Positions 50,867 through 61,081 of a stretch of DNA of 64,000 nucleotides are shown piece after piece. The stretch comes from Emiliania huxleyi CCMP1516 (Eukaryota; Haptophyta; Isochrysidales; Noelaerhabdaceae): contig NW_005198091.1 in assembly GCF_000372725.1 (NCBI RefSeq), positions 62,001-126,000 on the forward strand. The letters are read 5' to 3'. Every line of letters begins with the position of its first letter. Position 1 is the first letter of the stretch. Position numbers and translations under genes: made by a program. The notes under the pieces are model-generated. The model ran no database searches. It was not told the origin of the DNA and saw only the letters and a program-made list of their open reading frames with translations.

Positions 50867-51513
50867 AAAAGAATGTGGGAACGTCTAGAGAGTCCTCTGC
50901 AGGTGTGCAGAAGGCCTCAGGTGTTGTAGAAGGTCTCTCTCAGTCAGGTAAAGCGCCGTAGGTCACACGTGTCTCAAAGAGTCGCCTCCACCGAGTGAGC
51001 AACCCGGTCAGTCAGTCATGGCTCATGGGCAATGAAAAGGAGACATTGTGGTTTGCTGATGAAGGCCTGCGGGCCTTCTGGACATTCTGGACATTTGCTA
51101 AAGCTTGCTAAAGCGCCGCCGCATCTGCTGCTCCCCCCAGGTTTATTCTTTTTCCGGTGAAATGCTCGAACACCCGGGGGCGACCTCATTCAGCCCCGTG
51201 TTTCTGTCAGTCGAGGCATAAGGCGCTCCATAATGTCTATTGCGGTACAGTGGGCTGTGTAGCCGCACACACGCGCCAAAGCATGTCTTTTCCTGGTCTT
51301 CATTCTAGCACGCTGCGCGGATCTCCCCCTAGCGTGTGTACGACGATGTGCATGTAGAGTGTTGTCGAGCCAGGTAAAATACTTTTTTGATCCACTCGTG
51401 CGCCGTGCTCCTCGCTGCCTTGCAGACCACGGTAGAGCATCACCGACGGTAGAGATTTTTCTAGGATTTTCCGTGCGTCGCTTGGCCTTGGGCGTGGAGA
51501 TCGCGATTGTGTT

Positions 51514-52092
51514 GTGTTGGAGATCGTCGATCGAGATCAGCGGAGCCACGAAGAAGAGCGCAGCTCGTTTGGAATTCTTTTTGCGCCGTCCACGCCAGTC
51601 CACGCCCTTGTCGCACGCCGCCACCACAGGGATTTGAAGGGCGACGAGAAAAATTCTTTTCCACGTGGTGTACCTGTGTTAGCGCACCACCGCGCTCCCC
51701 CTTCCCCTCCCTCGCCGCCTGCCAAATCACCGCGGCCGTCTGTGCCTGCTTCCGAGTATGACTCCGAGTTCGACTTTTCCGACGCTGAGGCGCAGGACAG
51801 GACGGCAGGGGTCGTACACGACGCAGTTCAGCAGGCTGTGATGCAATACGGCTATGACGACGAGCTCTTCCAGGCGTGGAGGGACGGCGAGATACGGCGA
51901 AAGGACTTGCCGGAGGAGGTGGTGGCTATGGCTTTGGACCTTTGCGAGAGGTGGCGAGCGGAGCAAGAGCGGTGTAGGCGCGTCCACGCGGCGCAGCGGC
52001 TCTCCCGCGACCCCGGCCCCTCTCATAGCCGCAGCCGTAGCCGCAGCCCCAACTCTTGCCGCTCTTCCGTGTCGGGTTGTGACGAGGGGTGA
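51514..52092 (+). CDS. Hypothetical protein with RS-type tail
   Basis: The convincing part starts near 51735: PRPSVPASEYDSEFDFSDAE, AVMQYGYDDELFQAWRDGEI, DLPEEVVAMALDLCERWRAE, then an RS-like end (SHSRSRSRSPNS). An acidic stretch, a compact helical unit and an SR tail suggest a nuclear RNA-associated protein. The 70 codons upstream run through a fragment of the dispersed repeat (cgcacgccgccaccacaggg at 51612), so they are probably intron or UTR and the real first exon is not identified. Up to 192 residues if the whole frame is used. Family not recognised. Confidence 0.5.
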   Translation: MLEIVDRDQRSHEEERSSFGILFAPSTPVHALVARRHHRDLKGDEKNSFPRGVPVLAHHRAPPSPPSPPAKSPRPSVPASEYDSEFDFSDAEAQDRTAGVVHDAVQQAVMQYGYDDELFQAWRDGEIRRKDLPEEVVAMALDLCERWRAEQERCRRVHAAQRLSRDPGPSHSRSRSRSPNSCRSSVSGCDEG

Positions 52093-52527
52093 GGGGACAC
52101 TCAGGGTGGGGACACATGTCCCTAAATCCCATCTCGTCTCAGAGTTTGCCCGTTTTATTTATTTACCTGTGTTAGTGCCAGTGCGCGCCAGTCCCGTGCC
52201 TAGTGTAAATAAATAAATAGAGCAGACAACCCCTGGTGGGATAAGGGCAGCAACCCGACGTGCCTAAAGAAAGAAAGAAAGAAAACACACAACCCAAGGG
52301 AGGGATGGGGGCCTAATATCGTGATGCATTCGATTGTAAAATTCTTTTCCACAGTTGATGGGCCCTCATTTCGTGCATCCGAGTGCCCCGGTGCCCGTGG
52401 AGAGGCGCAGCGTGCAGAGGTGGCAACCGGGCAGTCCGTAACCACCGCAGTAGAGCCTTAAACGCATCACGGTGGCAGAGCGGCCCGTGCAGCTAGCTGG
52501 GCAGTCCGCGACCACAGCAGAACCTCA
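52093..52527. repeat. Intergenic with dispersed repeat copy
   Basis: At 52265-52312 lies AAAGAAAGAAAGAAAGAAAA followed by cacacaacccaagggaggga, then aaaattcttttccac at 52338, a tail also found near 51650 and (partly) 54403. TTTATTTATTT at about 52154 and its inverse near 52206 form a short inverted pair. Confidence 0.65.
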
Positions 52528-54096
52528 ATGCGCAAGTTCGCCAGGCGCATCCTCCACCGCTTCCGACGGAGCCGGACTCCAGACTCGCCGGCTCCGTCGC
52601 AGCTCCGGGTCCTCGCCTCTGACTTGTGCAGCTCTGCTGCTGCTGCGGTGCGAGCGGCTGCTGCGAGCGAGGCGCGAGCCGTCGCGATCACGCTCAAGTA
52701 TGCGCTGCCAGCGAGTGTCAGCCGCCCTCTGCTTGCCGCGGCCCGCTCCTTTCTTGGCCAACCCGCCGCTGCTCCAGAGCCGTCCTCCGTGGAGCCGGAG
52801 CAGGAGCTGAGGGACCTGCTGGTCGGCGTTGGAATCATGGTGCTCCTCGTGCTCTCTGCGAGAGCGGGCGCTGGGTGGCGGAGACGCAGCCGCGCGATGG
52901 CCACCGGCCTCGCTCGCTCGCTCTCCTGTCCCGCGCTGCTCGAGCTCCACTCGCCTCGGGGCATCGCCGCGTGCGCTCAGATGATGGCGGCGTTCGACGA
53001 GCGGAGTCCGGGGCGGGCTCAGCTCCGCCGGATGCGCAGCCGCGAGTCTGCGCCGAGCCTCCCTGTCGTGGAGGAGGAGGAGGCGGTGGAGCCGGCAGAG
53101 GACGGGCCCGCGGTCCGCATCGGCCGGCACGCCACGCGCCGCCGCCGGCGCAGCCGATCCGCCTCTCCTCCCTCCCGGCCGGCTCCTCCCTCCCGCAAAC
53201 GAGGCGATGCGTCCTCCGTGGCCGAGGGAGAGCTGCAGGCGGCGGGTGGGTCGCCAGAGGCGGAGGAGCAGCGTTCGTATCCGTCGCCGTCGCCGTCGCC
53301 GTCATCGCTGCCGTCGTCGCCGCCGCCGCCGCCGCTGGCCGCACCGCTGCCACCTGCCCTCGCCTCCACCACACTCCAGCTGCTGTCGACGCCTCCCCTC
53401 CCTCCCGCAGCCGCGCCCGAGGCCGCGCCGCCCGAGCCGGCGGAGCCCGCCGTCTCCGTCTCCTCTGTCGTCGGCCGGCTGCCTGCGATGCTCCTGCCAG
53501 ACAGCGAGGCGCGGTACGAGCACGTCGCGAGCGGGCTGCAGAACCTCGGCGCCGAGGCCGGCCAGGCGGCCAGGGAGTCTGACGCGGCGGCGAGGGCGAA
53601 GGCGGCGGCGAGGACGGCAGGCCCGCGGCAGAGCCCTCCCCACGTCGTCGTGCTCGGAGATGAGCGGGTCGGCAAGAGCACGGTGGTCGGCCGGCTGCGG
53701 CTCGCCGCCCGGACCCGCGAGGTGCCGCTTCGCGTGCACGAGGGCCTCCCCGCCTGCCTCCCCGCCTGCGCGGCGCCGCCCGACCTCTCCGCCGTGAGCA
53801 CGGCGGTAATCGTGTGGACAGCCGAGGCGGGATGCCTCTGCGGCCCGCTCGACGGGTACGTCGACCGGTACTTGCGGTTGCTGCAGGCGGCGGCCCCCGG
53901 CAAGCCGCCGCGCCAGACGATCGTCCTCTGCAATCGCACGGACGAGTGCCCGTGCCCACTGCCCGAGATCGCCTGCTTGATGCAGAAGAGGCCGCAGGCG
54001 ATCTTCTTGGCGGGGTCGGCGCTGAGAGGGACGAACATGGCGCCGCTCTGGCGCTTTGTGGAGACGTGCGCCGCGCCGAGACTGCAGGGAGCGTGA
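52528..54096 (+). CDS. Membrane-anchored P-loop GTPase-like protein
   Basis: 522 residues, single exon. The basic start (MRKFARRILHRFRRSRT) may be a mitochondrial-type or membrane-binding leader. A single hydrophobic helix lies at about residues 95-112 (LLVGVGIMVLLVLSA). A long disordered Arg/Ser/Pro-rich region follows. The C-terminal 150 residues form a small-GTPase-like domain: P-loop VVVLGDERVGKSTVVGRL, IVLCNRTDE in the position of N/TKxD, and GSALRGTNMAPLWRFVE in the position of the SAL/K G5 motif. The G3 DxxG is not obvious (VIVWTAEAG), so the domain is divergent and may not hydrolyse GTP. A Ras/Rab-like fold is inferred. No close family recognised. Confidence 0.68.
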   Translation: MRKFARRILHRFRRSRTPDSPAPSQLRVLASDLCSSAAAAVRAAAASEARAVAITLKYALPASVSRPLLAAARSFLGQPAAAPEPSSVEPEQELRDLLVGVGIMVLLVLSARAGAGWRRRSRAMATGLARSLSCPALLELHSPRGIAACAQMMAAFDERSPGRAQLRRMRSRESAPSLPVVEEEEAVEPAEDGPAVRIGRHATRRRRRSRSASPPSRPAPPSRKRGDASSVAEGELQAAGGSPEAEEQRSYPSPSPSPSSLPSSPPPPPLAAPLPPALASTTLQLLSTPPLPPAAAPEAAPPEPAEPAVSVSSVVGRLPAMLLPDSEARYEHVASGLQNLGAEAGQAARESDAAARAKAAARTAGPRQSPPHVVVLGDERVGKSTVVGRLRLAARTREVPLRVHEGLPACLPACAAPPDLSAVSTAVIVWTAEAGCLCGPLDGYVDRYLRLLQAAAPGKPPRQTIVLCNRTDECPCPLPEIACLMQKRPQAIFLAGSALRGTNMAPLWRFVETCAAPRLQGA

Positions 54097-54342
54097 TCTA
54101 TGTGGGAGGTACGGCATCGTTGATGGTCTCCGTGGTCTTAGGTCTAGAGAGGAAGAGAGAGCCACTCTCACAAGCGTCGTACGTGTGTGTAGACGTAGAA
54201 ACGGTGTCTCCTTGCGCTGGGAGTCTGATATCGCATCGTCAGCGGCTCGCCGCCCTTCATGCACCGCTCAGCATCGCGGAGGCGGCTAGCACTGTCGCGC
54301 TTGAATGCCGGCATTCAAGCGATCTCTGTTAGCGAAACGAGG

Positions 54343-54385
54343 ATAAAGAAAGAAAGAAAACACACAACCCAAGGGAGGGATGGGC
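54343..54385 (+). repeat. Dispersed AAAG/GGGAGGG repeat copy
   Basis: AAAGAAAGAAAGAAAACACA then caacccaagggagggatggg; the ATG within it is in frame with the downstream gene but is unlikely to be its real start. Confidence 0.75.
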
Positions 54386-54529
54386 GTCGTGCCGGATGGC
54401 AGCAAAAATTCTTTTCGCATATGCTTTGCTGTCTTCGCAAACGCGCGCTCTCTCTCCGCCACCCTCTCTGATCACTACTCTGCAAGCCCTGCCGCCCTCT
54501 CTGATCACTGCACTCTGCAAGCCCTGCCG

Positions 54530-55333
54530 ATGCAAACCAGACCTCGTGTCGGCCTGGTCGGCCGACCGAGCGTTCGGAGCACGGCCGTCGCTGACTACCT
54601 CGGCTCGCCGTGGGTGCACCTCCGCCCCGCCGCCGCAGTCGACACGGAGGCGGTGCTTCGTCAGATTGAGCTGGCAGAGAGCGACCTCAAGTTTGGCAGG
54701 CCGGGCGCAGAGGAGGCGCTGCGCTCTCGCTCGTACGAGGCGGTGCTACGCAGCATGCCAGAGGACCTCGCACTGCACTACAAGGTCTGGGAGCTGCTGC
54801 TCGCGATGAACAGGAGGGACGAGGCCATGGCATCGAGTGGGCGCGCGTGCCGCCGCTCCACCTGCAGCCCGACCAAGGCGGCCTACCACGCCTGCCTCGT
54901 CAGCAGCGCAGAGCTGCACCGCTGCCACGGGCCGGACGGCAGCTGCTCAGCCCACCGGCAACGTTGGCCACAGCGCAAGGCGACCACCAACGGGTCGGCG
55001 GCCGTTCTCGCCACCGCAGAGGAGGCCGCCGCCACACACATCGCCGAGTTCGAACAGCCCGAGCCGCCGGCCGAGTTGCCCGAAGGCTCCTCCTTCTGCG
55101 GCTTCAACCCGACGATGGTCGTGGTGCCGTCGGGCGGCGGTGCCTCCGCCGGCCGGAGCGGCGGCGGCGCACCCGCGGCGCTCGTGTCTGCTCTGGGCGG
55201 GGTGTCCGGCTCTCTGCTCGTCTTCTTCCGGTACTCGGACGTGCGCAGCGCGTGGAGCTTCCACGTGCCCGCAAAGTGGCAGCAGTACGAGGCGGCAGAG
55301 TGGGAGCTCGCAAAGACGGGCGAGCGGAGGCGG

Positions 55334-55371
<38 letters not shown>

Positions 55372-57381
55372 GCTGGGCGGGCTGGGCGGGCTCGGCGGGC
55401 TCGGCGGGCTCGGCGGGCACGCGGCGGAGCTCGAGGCGGAGCTCGAGCACGCGGCGGGCAGGGCGGGCGGCGTGCCCGCAGGCCGGAGGTGGGACATGCT
55501 GGCAGAGGCCGAGGCGGCGCGGCAGGCGGGCGAGGAGGGCGATGGCGGGGGCGGGGGCGGCAGTGGCGAGGATGGCCTTCGGAGCGAGCTACAGGCGGCG
55601 GAGGAGGCGGAGGCGGAGGCGGCGGGGATGGCGACGGCGAAGGACGACGACGACGACGACGAGCTGCTCGTGTACTCTGTCGAGTCTGCGGAGGGAGGCG
55701 GCGGCGAGCGGCGGCACTCGCGGGCGAGGTGTGGCGCGGCGGGGCTGGCTCACGGTGTGGGGGCGATGGCTGTAGGCGAGTGGCTCGTCCCCGCCGACTC
55801 GGACGCGGAGCTGCCGCCGACGAGCCGCCGATCGCTCAGAGGCGCAGTGGGCAGCGCGGGAGGGCGGAGCCTCGTCGGCTTCCTGCGCATGCAGCTCGCC
55901 CCCGACGCGAGCGTCGGCGTCGAGGCTGCGCAATGGCTGCGGCTGGAGCCGCCGGAGAGCTTGTGCGGCAGCTGCGCCGCGAGGCCCGAGCCGGATTCGG
56001 CGCTCTGCCGCGCGCAGGTCTCGCTCGGTCCTCGGCTCTGGTGGAGCGGGATGCTGCTGCTCTTCCTCTGCGGGACAGGCTCTGCCACACGCTGCAGCAG
56101 GGATGTGTCCGTGACATGCCCCCGACACCGTCCGTGGCACGCCCCGCAGGCCAGCTCTACCGCGGGCAGAAGCGGAGGCGCAAGTTCCGCCCTCCGGTCG
56201 TGCGGGGCCTCCTGCTGCTCCTCGGGCGGCTGCCGCTGCCGCTGCCCGCTGCCATCACAGCCAGGCCTCGACCGCAGCCTCTTGTCTCGCGGTAGGCTGG
56301 TGCTGCTGTTGATCGAGCGGTGCGATGTGCCGCAGCGTTCTTGCTCCGAGTGGCCTTTCCTCTACGCCGGTTTTGAAGACTCGCGCGCACTCGCGCACGG
56401 GTGTGGGCTTCGTTTGCGAGACACTCCAGAGACGTTTCCCGCGCCTCCTCCACGCGTCCACGACACGTCCGCAGGTCGGACGTCTACCTCTTCTCCAACC
56501 ACGAGGACTGCCACGGCGGGCGGCGCGTCGTCGTCTCGCGGCTGAGGCAGACGGAGGGCGGCCAGCTCGAGCAGGCTGCGGCCTGGCAGCTCAGCCTCGA
56601 GGACGGCATGCCGCTGCGGCCGACGGTGCGGGGACGTTTCAGAGAACCTCTCGAGACTCAACACGCTCTCCTCACCCGTCCAGCGCCTTCGTCGCAGGAG
56701 AAGAATTGGTCGCCCTTTGTGCACGCCGGCGAACTGCACTTGTCGTACTCGCTCGAGCCTCACGTGGTGCTGCGCTGCGGCTGGAGCGGAGGCGGGTGCG
56801 CCGTGGCGCACAACACGTCGAGTCCGTTCCTGCAAACCTACCGTGCGCTCGGGCAGGAGCTGCGAGGCGGCCCGCCGCAGAGATTGGCCAAGACGTGCCA
56901 ACACTGCCGTGAGCATGAGCGTGGCATGATTGCTGCAGGCGGATCGCCGTATGCAGAGCTGCGCGACGGCCGGCGCCTCGCGGCGGCGCACGTCAAGGAC
57001 GACGCGCACGAGCCCGCGCTCTACGGGACGGTCTTCTACCTTCTGGAGGCGGAGCCACCCTTTCGCATCGTCTCGCTCAGCCCCAAGCTCTGCATCTCAG
57101 ACCGCGAGGTTGAGATTGCAATCTCGGCTCGTTGCGCGCTTCAGTACGTGACAGGCCTCGTTGTCAACGAGGCGACGAACGCAGCGCTCGTGAGCTTCGG
57201 CGAACTCGATGTTCGCATGAAGGGCGCGTTCCTACCGCTCGACCGCCTCCTCGCGCTCGCCGAGACGCATCGCCTCGAGAGCGACGAGCATGGCGACGAG
57301 ACGACGAGCTCCGAGTGCGCGGCGGAGGGAGTCGGGCTGGGCGGCGGTGGCAGTGACCATGGTTTGTATTCACGCGCGTAA
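54530..57381 (+). CDS. GH130-like five-bladed propeller glycosidase/phosphorylase
   Basis: Carbohydrate-active, probably secretory. The ATG 54530 start (MQTRPRVGLVGRP) is provisional. Early coding blocks are EGSSFCGFNPTMVVVPSG and SLLVFFRYSDVRSAWSFHVP. A Gly-rich low-complexity stretch and an unresolved middle (about 55320-56330, probably with introns) follow. The end is firm: FLYAGFEDSRALAHG joined to SDVYLFSNHEDCHGGRR (intron 56401-56474), PLRPT to EKNWSPFVHAGELHLSYS (intron 56626-56697), and LRGG to GSPYAELRDGRRLAAAHVKD (GC-AG intron 56870-56938). It stops at 57381. GFED, EKNW and the His after GSPY fit the GH130/GH43-like propeller architecture, which acts on mannosides in other organisms. 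Substrate unknown. Confidence 0.6.
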
Positions 57382-57491
57382 AAATAAAGCCGACCGCGTA
57401 CGTCTTTATGTGCAATGGCGGTGGGGGGCAGACGGTCCAGTCTCCCAGACGGTGTGCGAAGCATGGTTTGTATGGTTTCACGCGCGTAATA

Positions 57492-58076
57492 TTACTTTTC
57501 ACCCTTGGTCGCATTCATCGAGGGTGGAAGGCCCGAATCGGCCTTCCCTAGCTTGGTCTGCGGCGTGTTGGTGTCCTCGCCCGCCCCTGGGCCTGCAGGC
57601 CGCGGCGGTGCCGCTCTGCCGGGCGCCCATGCAGGCATCCCAGCCTTCTTTTCCAACTCTTCGAGGCGCTTGAGGACAGCGATGCCAGCCGGGCCGCGGC
57701 GGTCGAGTTGGAGCCTCCTCGCAGCCTCCTTGGCGGCAGAGGCCTCCTTTATGCGCTGGGCAGCGGCAGCCCGCTTTTTTATCTCAGCGCGCACAAGCTC
57801 CGCAGCTCTTGCGGTGCGCTGCGTCACTTCATCAGCGGAGAGTCTCCTCGAGGCTAACTGGTTTGGGAAGCGCCCATTATCGAGCTGCTCCAGCCGCTTT
57901 AGCACCAGCTCGTGCTGCGCCTCTGCACCTGCTGCGGATGCGCTCGCAGTCCGTGGGGCGAGGAAGCGGAGGCCGCTGTACGTCGTCTCGGTGACGCTGA
58001 CGAGAAGGACTAGGAGAATCACCACCCCGACAACCGCCGCCGCCGCCGATTTGGGCTTGATGCGCCACTTGGCCAT
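57492..58076 (-). CDS. Single-pass signal-anchor protein with coiled coil
   Basis: 194 residues, family not recognised. MAKWRIKPKSA is a short basic cytosolic tail. AAVVGVVILLVLLVSV is a membrane helix near residues 12-29. The remainder is a lumenal or exposed helical stem with two similar segments, LVLKRLEQLDNGRFPNQLAS and VLKRLEELEKKAG, joined by an Ala/Lys/Arg-rich coiled coil (AELVRAEIKKRAAAAQRIKE). The C-terminus is Pro/Gly-rich and disordered. This is the layout of a type II membrane stem without a catalytic domain. It is convergent with the GH130-like gene and divergent from the SPRY gene. Confidence 0.68.
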   Translation of the reverse strand: MAKWRIKPKSAAAAVVGVVILLVLLVSVTETTYSGLRFLAPRTASASAAGAEAQHELVLKRLEQLDNGRFPNQLASRRLSADEVTQRTARAAELVRAEIKKRAAAAQRIKEASAAKEAARRLQLDRRGPAGIAVLKRLEELEKKAGMPAWAPGRAAPPRPAGPGAGEDTNTPQTKLGKADSGLPPSMNATKGEK

Positions 58077-58439
58077 TGGCGCGCACCAGCTCCGGCACGC
58101 GACCGCTCCCAGTTTGCGAGTAGCCCGCCGAGGAAACTTGAGAGTTCACGCCCGGACTTCACGGGTTTTCAGTGTATGTAGCTCTTAGGTTTTCAGTGTA
58201 CTTTTAGCTTACTGGGAGAAAAGAGAGAGGGGGTTGTGTTCTCTAGGCCCCTTCTCTCTCTCTCAGTGTATGTGGCTCTTAAACATACTTTTTAGTCTCG
58301 GAGTGGAGACGTATTTTTAGGTCTGTGAACAGCGCCATAGGAGGTATTTTCTTCTCAATAACAAGGCTGTGAAGAACATCTTCAACCTTCTGCTGTGAAT
58401 TATCACACGACTTGGGTTTGAAACGGTCGACACACACAC

Positions 58440-59090
58440 ATGGCCAAGAAGAAGGGGAAGGAAGATGGGAAGAAGGACGGCAAAAAAGACGCAAAGGCAA
58501 AGGCTGTCGAGCCAAAGCCTCAGCCACAGCCGCTGAAGGAGGCGCGGGGGACGACAACGCAGCACAACGAGTTCATCACTGACCTTGACGGCGAGGTAGC
58601 GCCTGGCCTGAGGGGGGCGCTGGAGCATGCACGCGGCGGGCTCGCTGATGCGGCCTTCGGAACCGACATCATGACTGAGGGCATGCACACCTTTCGAGTC
58701 GACGTTGTCAAATCGGGGTCGGTGACCGGAGCCGCGTATGGTATTGTGGTTGGAGTGGCTGATGCGACAGAGGGCATTAGGCTGACCGATTCCTATGGCG
58801 GGCCGGCTTGGGGACTCCACCTCTCGAGCGCACGCTTCACGTCGACGCTCGATAGTTACGAGCGAGGCTACCTCGGCGAGCCAGCCCTTTCCGCCGAGAG
58901 GGACGGGACCAGGGGCGTCGCAGCTGGCAGCAGCATAGAGGTGACGGTGGACATGGAGCAGCGAACAGTCTCCTATGCCGTGAATGGTGGGCTGCCGTCA
59001 CGCGCTCCCGTGCGCTTGCCGCCGGCTGTTAGGCCATGGGTGCTACTCGGATGGGAAGGAGACCAAATCACGGTGCACCCAGCGACGTAG
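58440..59090 (+). CDS. SPRY (B30.2-like) domain protein with Lys-rich N-terminus
   Basis: 216 residues, single exon. The start MAKKKGKEDGKKDGKKDAKA is a strongly basic tail, perhaps for nucleic-acid or membrane contact. The SPRY fold follows: TEGMHTFRVDVVKSGSVTGA, YGIVVGVADATEGI, GPAWGLHLSSARFTSTLDSY, SIEVTVDMEQRTVSYAVNGG and VRPWVLLGWEGDQITV. These correspond to the canonical G.H.W.....S..YGI.VGVA, L.D...G....NG and PAV blocks of this protein-interaction domain. It lacks RING or TRIM partners, so it is a stand-alone adaptor. A TTG-to-CAT promoter gap with T-rich sequence lies upstream at 58150-58320. Confidence 0.8.
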   Translation: MAKKKGKEDGKKDGKKDAKAKAVEPKPQPQPLKEARGTTTQHNEFITDLDGEVAPGLRGALEHARGGLADAAFGTDIMTEGMHTFRVDVVKSGSVTGAAYGIVVGVADATEGIRLTDSYGGPAWGLHLSSARFTSTLDSYERGYLGEPALSAERDGTRGVAAGSSIEVTVDMEQRTVSYAVNGGLPSRAPVRLPPAVRPWVLLGWEGDQITVHPAT

Positions 59091-59226
59091 CTTTGAGTAG
59101 GACGGCAATAGGAGGCTGAGTCGGCTGCTGAGAGTGAGTTGGGTCTTCTCAGCACTCACTGTCAGGGTCATCGCGCACCGGCCTCTCGCAATTAACAGTC
59201 AGTAAACACATAGACTACTCATCAGG

Positions 59227-61081
59227 TCACACCCACAACACGACGTTCTTTGGGACGCCCCCGTACGAGCTGTTAAAGAAGCCGAGGATGTCCTCCCTCG
59301 AGTAGCGCAGCGACCAGTGCACGCAGATGAAGGTGGTCTCGGGGAAGGCGCAGATGAATGGGTGAAGCTGCGCGTAGTGCGTGTGGCCCTTTTGCCGGAC
59401 CGACTGGTCGAGCTCGGGCGACGGCTTGCCGAAGAAGGTCACCTCGTGGATGATGGCGGGGTACTTTGGCAGGATGTCGGCGTGGCGGGCGCGCAGCAGC
59501 TCGATGGTGGTGTCACCGCTGTAGAAGAGAAGCCCCTCGTGCCTCGCCTCGGTGATGGGCACGTCCTTCGCGAGCAGCGCGCCCAGCTCGTGCTTCGGCA
59601 ACGCCGCGTACCTGCCCACGGATCGAGGCGTGGCGAAAGGGGCCCCGGGGCTCCCAGGGCTCCAGGGGCGGTGCGCCGCACTCTTGCTTGAGCCGCCGCT
59701 TGACGCGGTAGACGCCGTACGCGACCGCAGGGATGCCTCGCTTGTGCGGCGCGTCGAAGACCTGCACGCCGAGCGGCGTCGGAGAGCCGGCGTACGCCTC
59801 CTTGGGCAGCAGCACCTGCTCTCGGGCGGCGTGCTCTCGGGCGGCGTACCCTCGGGGCAGTCTCCGGCGCGGCAAGGGCCGCCCCCGCGCCTCGTCGCCG
59901 TCGCCGACGGACTCGAGCCGAAAGTCGCCGAGCGCCGCCACCGTCTCCTCATCCGTCTGCGCCGCGTCGCCGAAGTTGAGCTGCGCCTCAGCGAGCAGGA
60001 AGCGGCGCACGAGGCCTAGAAGGTTCCTAGAAGGTTCCTAGAAGGTCCTGCGCCTCGGCGAGCAGGAAGCGGCGCACGAGGCCGGTGATGGCGCGCGGCG
60101 CGAGGACGAGCGCCGCGCGCCGCGCCATGGCGGGCAGTGCGGCGGTGTGGTCGCGGTGGCCGTGCGTGAGCAAGACGCAGCGCGGTTGCAGCGACTTGAC
60201 GTGGATGCCTGGGGTTGAGGGCGGGTGGGTGGGGTTGGGGGGTTTGGGCCGAGAGGAGCGGGTTTCAAGTCGGCGGGAGGCGTGCCCGCGTCGAGCACGA
60301 GCCCGAGCTCCGGCAAAAAGTAGGCCGAGGCGTCTGCGGATCGGCCGAGGCCGACGACGGACAGCTCGCGCCCGATCTCGACGCGGCGCAGGGTGTGGTC
60401 GTCGCCCGGGATGCCGATGTGCCACTCCGCCGCTCTCTCGGCCTCGGAGACCGCAGTGCCCTCCGTCGGCGGCAGCAGCTGCAAGCTCCCCGCGAGCGCG
60501 CGGAGCGGCTGAGGAAAGGTGTCGGACGAGGCGTGCTGCGCCCGCTGCACCGCCTCGAAGAGGCCGGCCAGCTCAGTGAGAGAGACGCGTCCATCACCAT
60601 CCAGGTCGGCAAGCTGCAGCAGCTTTGAGGCGACCCGCGCGATGGTCCCGCGCTCGTCGTCCTCGAGGATACGCTGCGCGTGGGCTCTCGCAACCTCCGA
60701 GGCGCCGCTGGCCGCAAGCTCCGACACGATCGAGCGCGCGAGGCTCGTGAAGAGCGCCTGCGCTTCCTCGCGCGAGAGCGTGCCGGAAGCGCAGACGTCG
60801 TAAGCGGCGAGCACGCGCTGCACCGTCACACGCTTCCGCTCAGCACCGCCCGCGAGCGAGTGCGCCGTCGCCTCGTCGCCCGCCAGCAGCGCGAGCGTCA
60901 CACCCGCCAGCTGCGACACCGCCGCCGCCACCGCCTCATCGTGAACCGTTGCCGCCGCTGGAGCCGGAGCCTGAGAAAGAGCTGCCGCAGCTCTCGGAGG
61001 AGAGTGTGGCGCGTGCCGGTTCGCGAGTCTTGGCGGCCGAAGCGCACACGAACAGCCGATCAGTATGAGCGACCAGCGCAT
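59227..61081 (-). CDS. RNase Z-like metallo-beta-lactamase protein with N-terminal EF-hand, organelle leader
   Basis: Predicted tRNA 3'-end endonuclease of 546 residues; exons 61081-60286, 60208-60054, 59986-59682 and 59611-59227. The leader MRWSLILIGCSCALRPP resembles a signal/plastid presequence. A helical region contains one good EF-hand loop (DLDGDGRVSLTEL). The MBL fold follows: FLPELGLVLDAG, the metal-binding motif LLTHGHRDHTAALP, ALPKHELGALL, LLFYSGDTTIELL (motif IV Asp), IIHEVTFF (motif V-type), GHTHYAQLHPF and ICVHWSLRYS. GLPKHELG-like and GDTTIE are typical of eukaryotic short-form RNase Z. Introns 60209-60285 and 59987-60053 need GC donors; 59612-59681 is GT-AG. Coupling Ca2+ sensing to tRNA processing would be new, but is inference. 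Confidence 0.78.
59981..60083. repeat. 36-base tandem duplication creating an intron
   Basis: Copies at 59981-60016 and 60048-60083 differ at one base; the 31-base spacer contains three tagaaggttcc units. The proposed intron 59987-60053 runs from one copy to the same point in the next, so splicing leaves one clean copy (LVRRFLLAEAQ) and removes an in-frame stop. Confidence 0.75.

Larger units (their letters stand above)
49835..51513. other. Intergenic, repeat-bearing
   Basis: Contains copy B of the 55-base dispersed repeat (49969-50033), short hairpins at 50335-50395 (gccatcccgc/gcgggatggc; cccgcaagcggg) and the GTCCAGAAG minisatellite (50779-50866). Open frames of up to 217 codons are Arg/Pro-rich shadows. 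No gene is supported. Confidence 0.5.
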
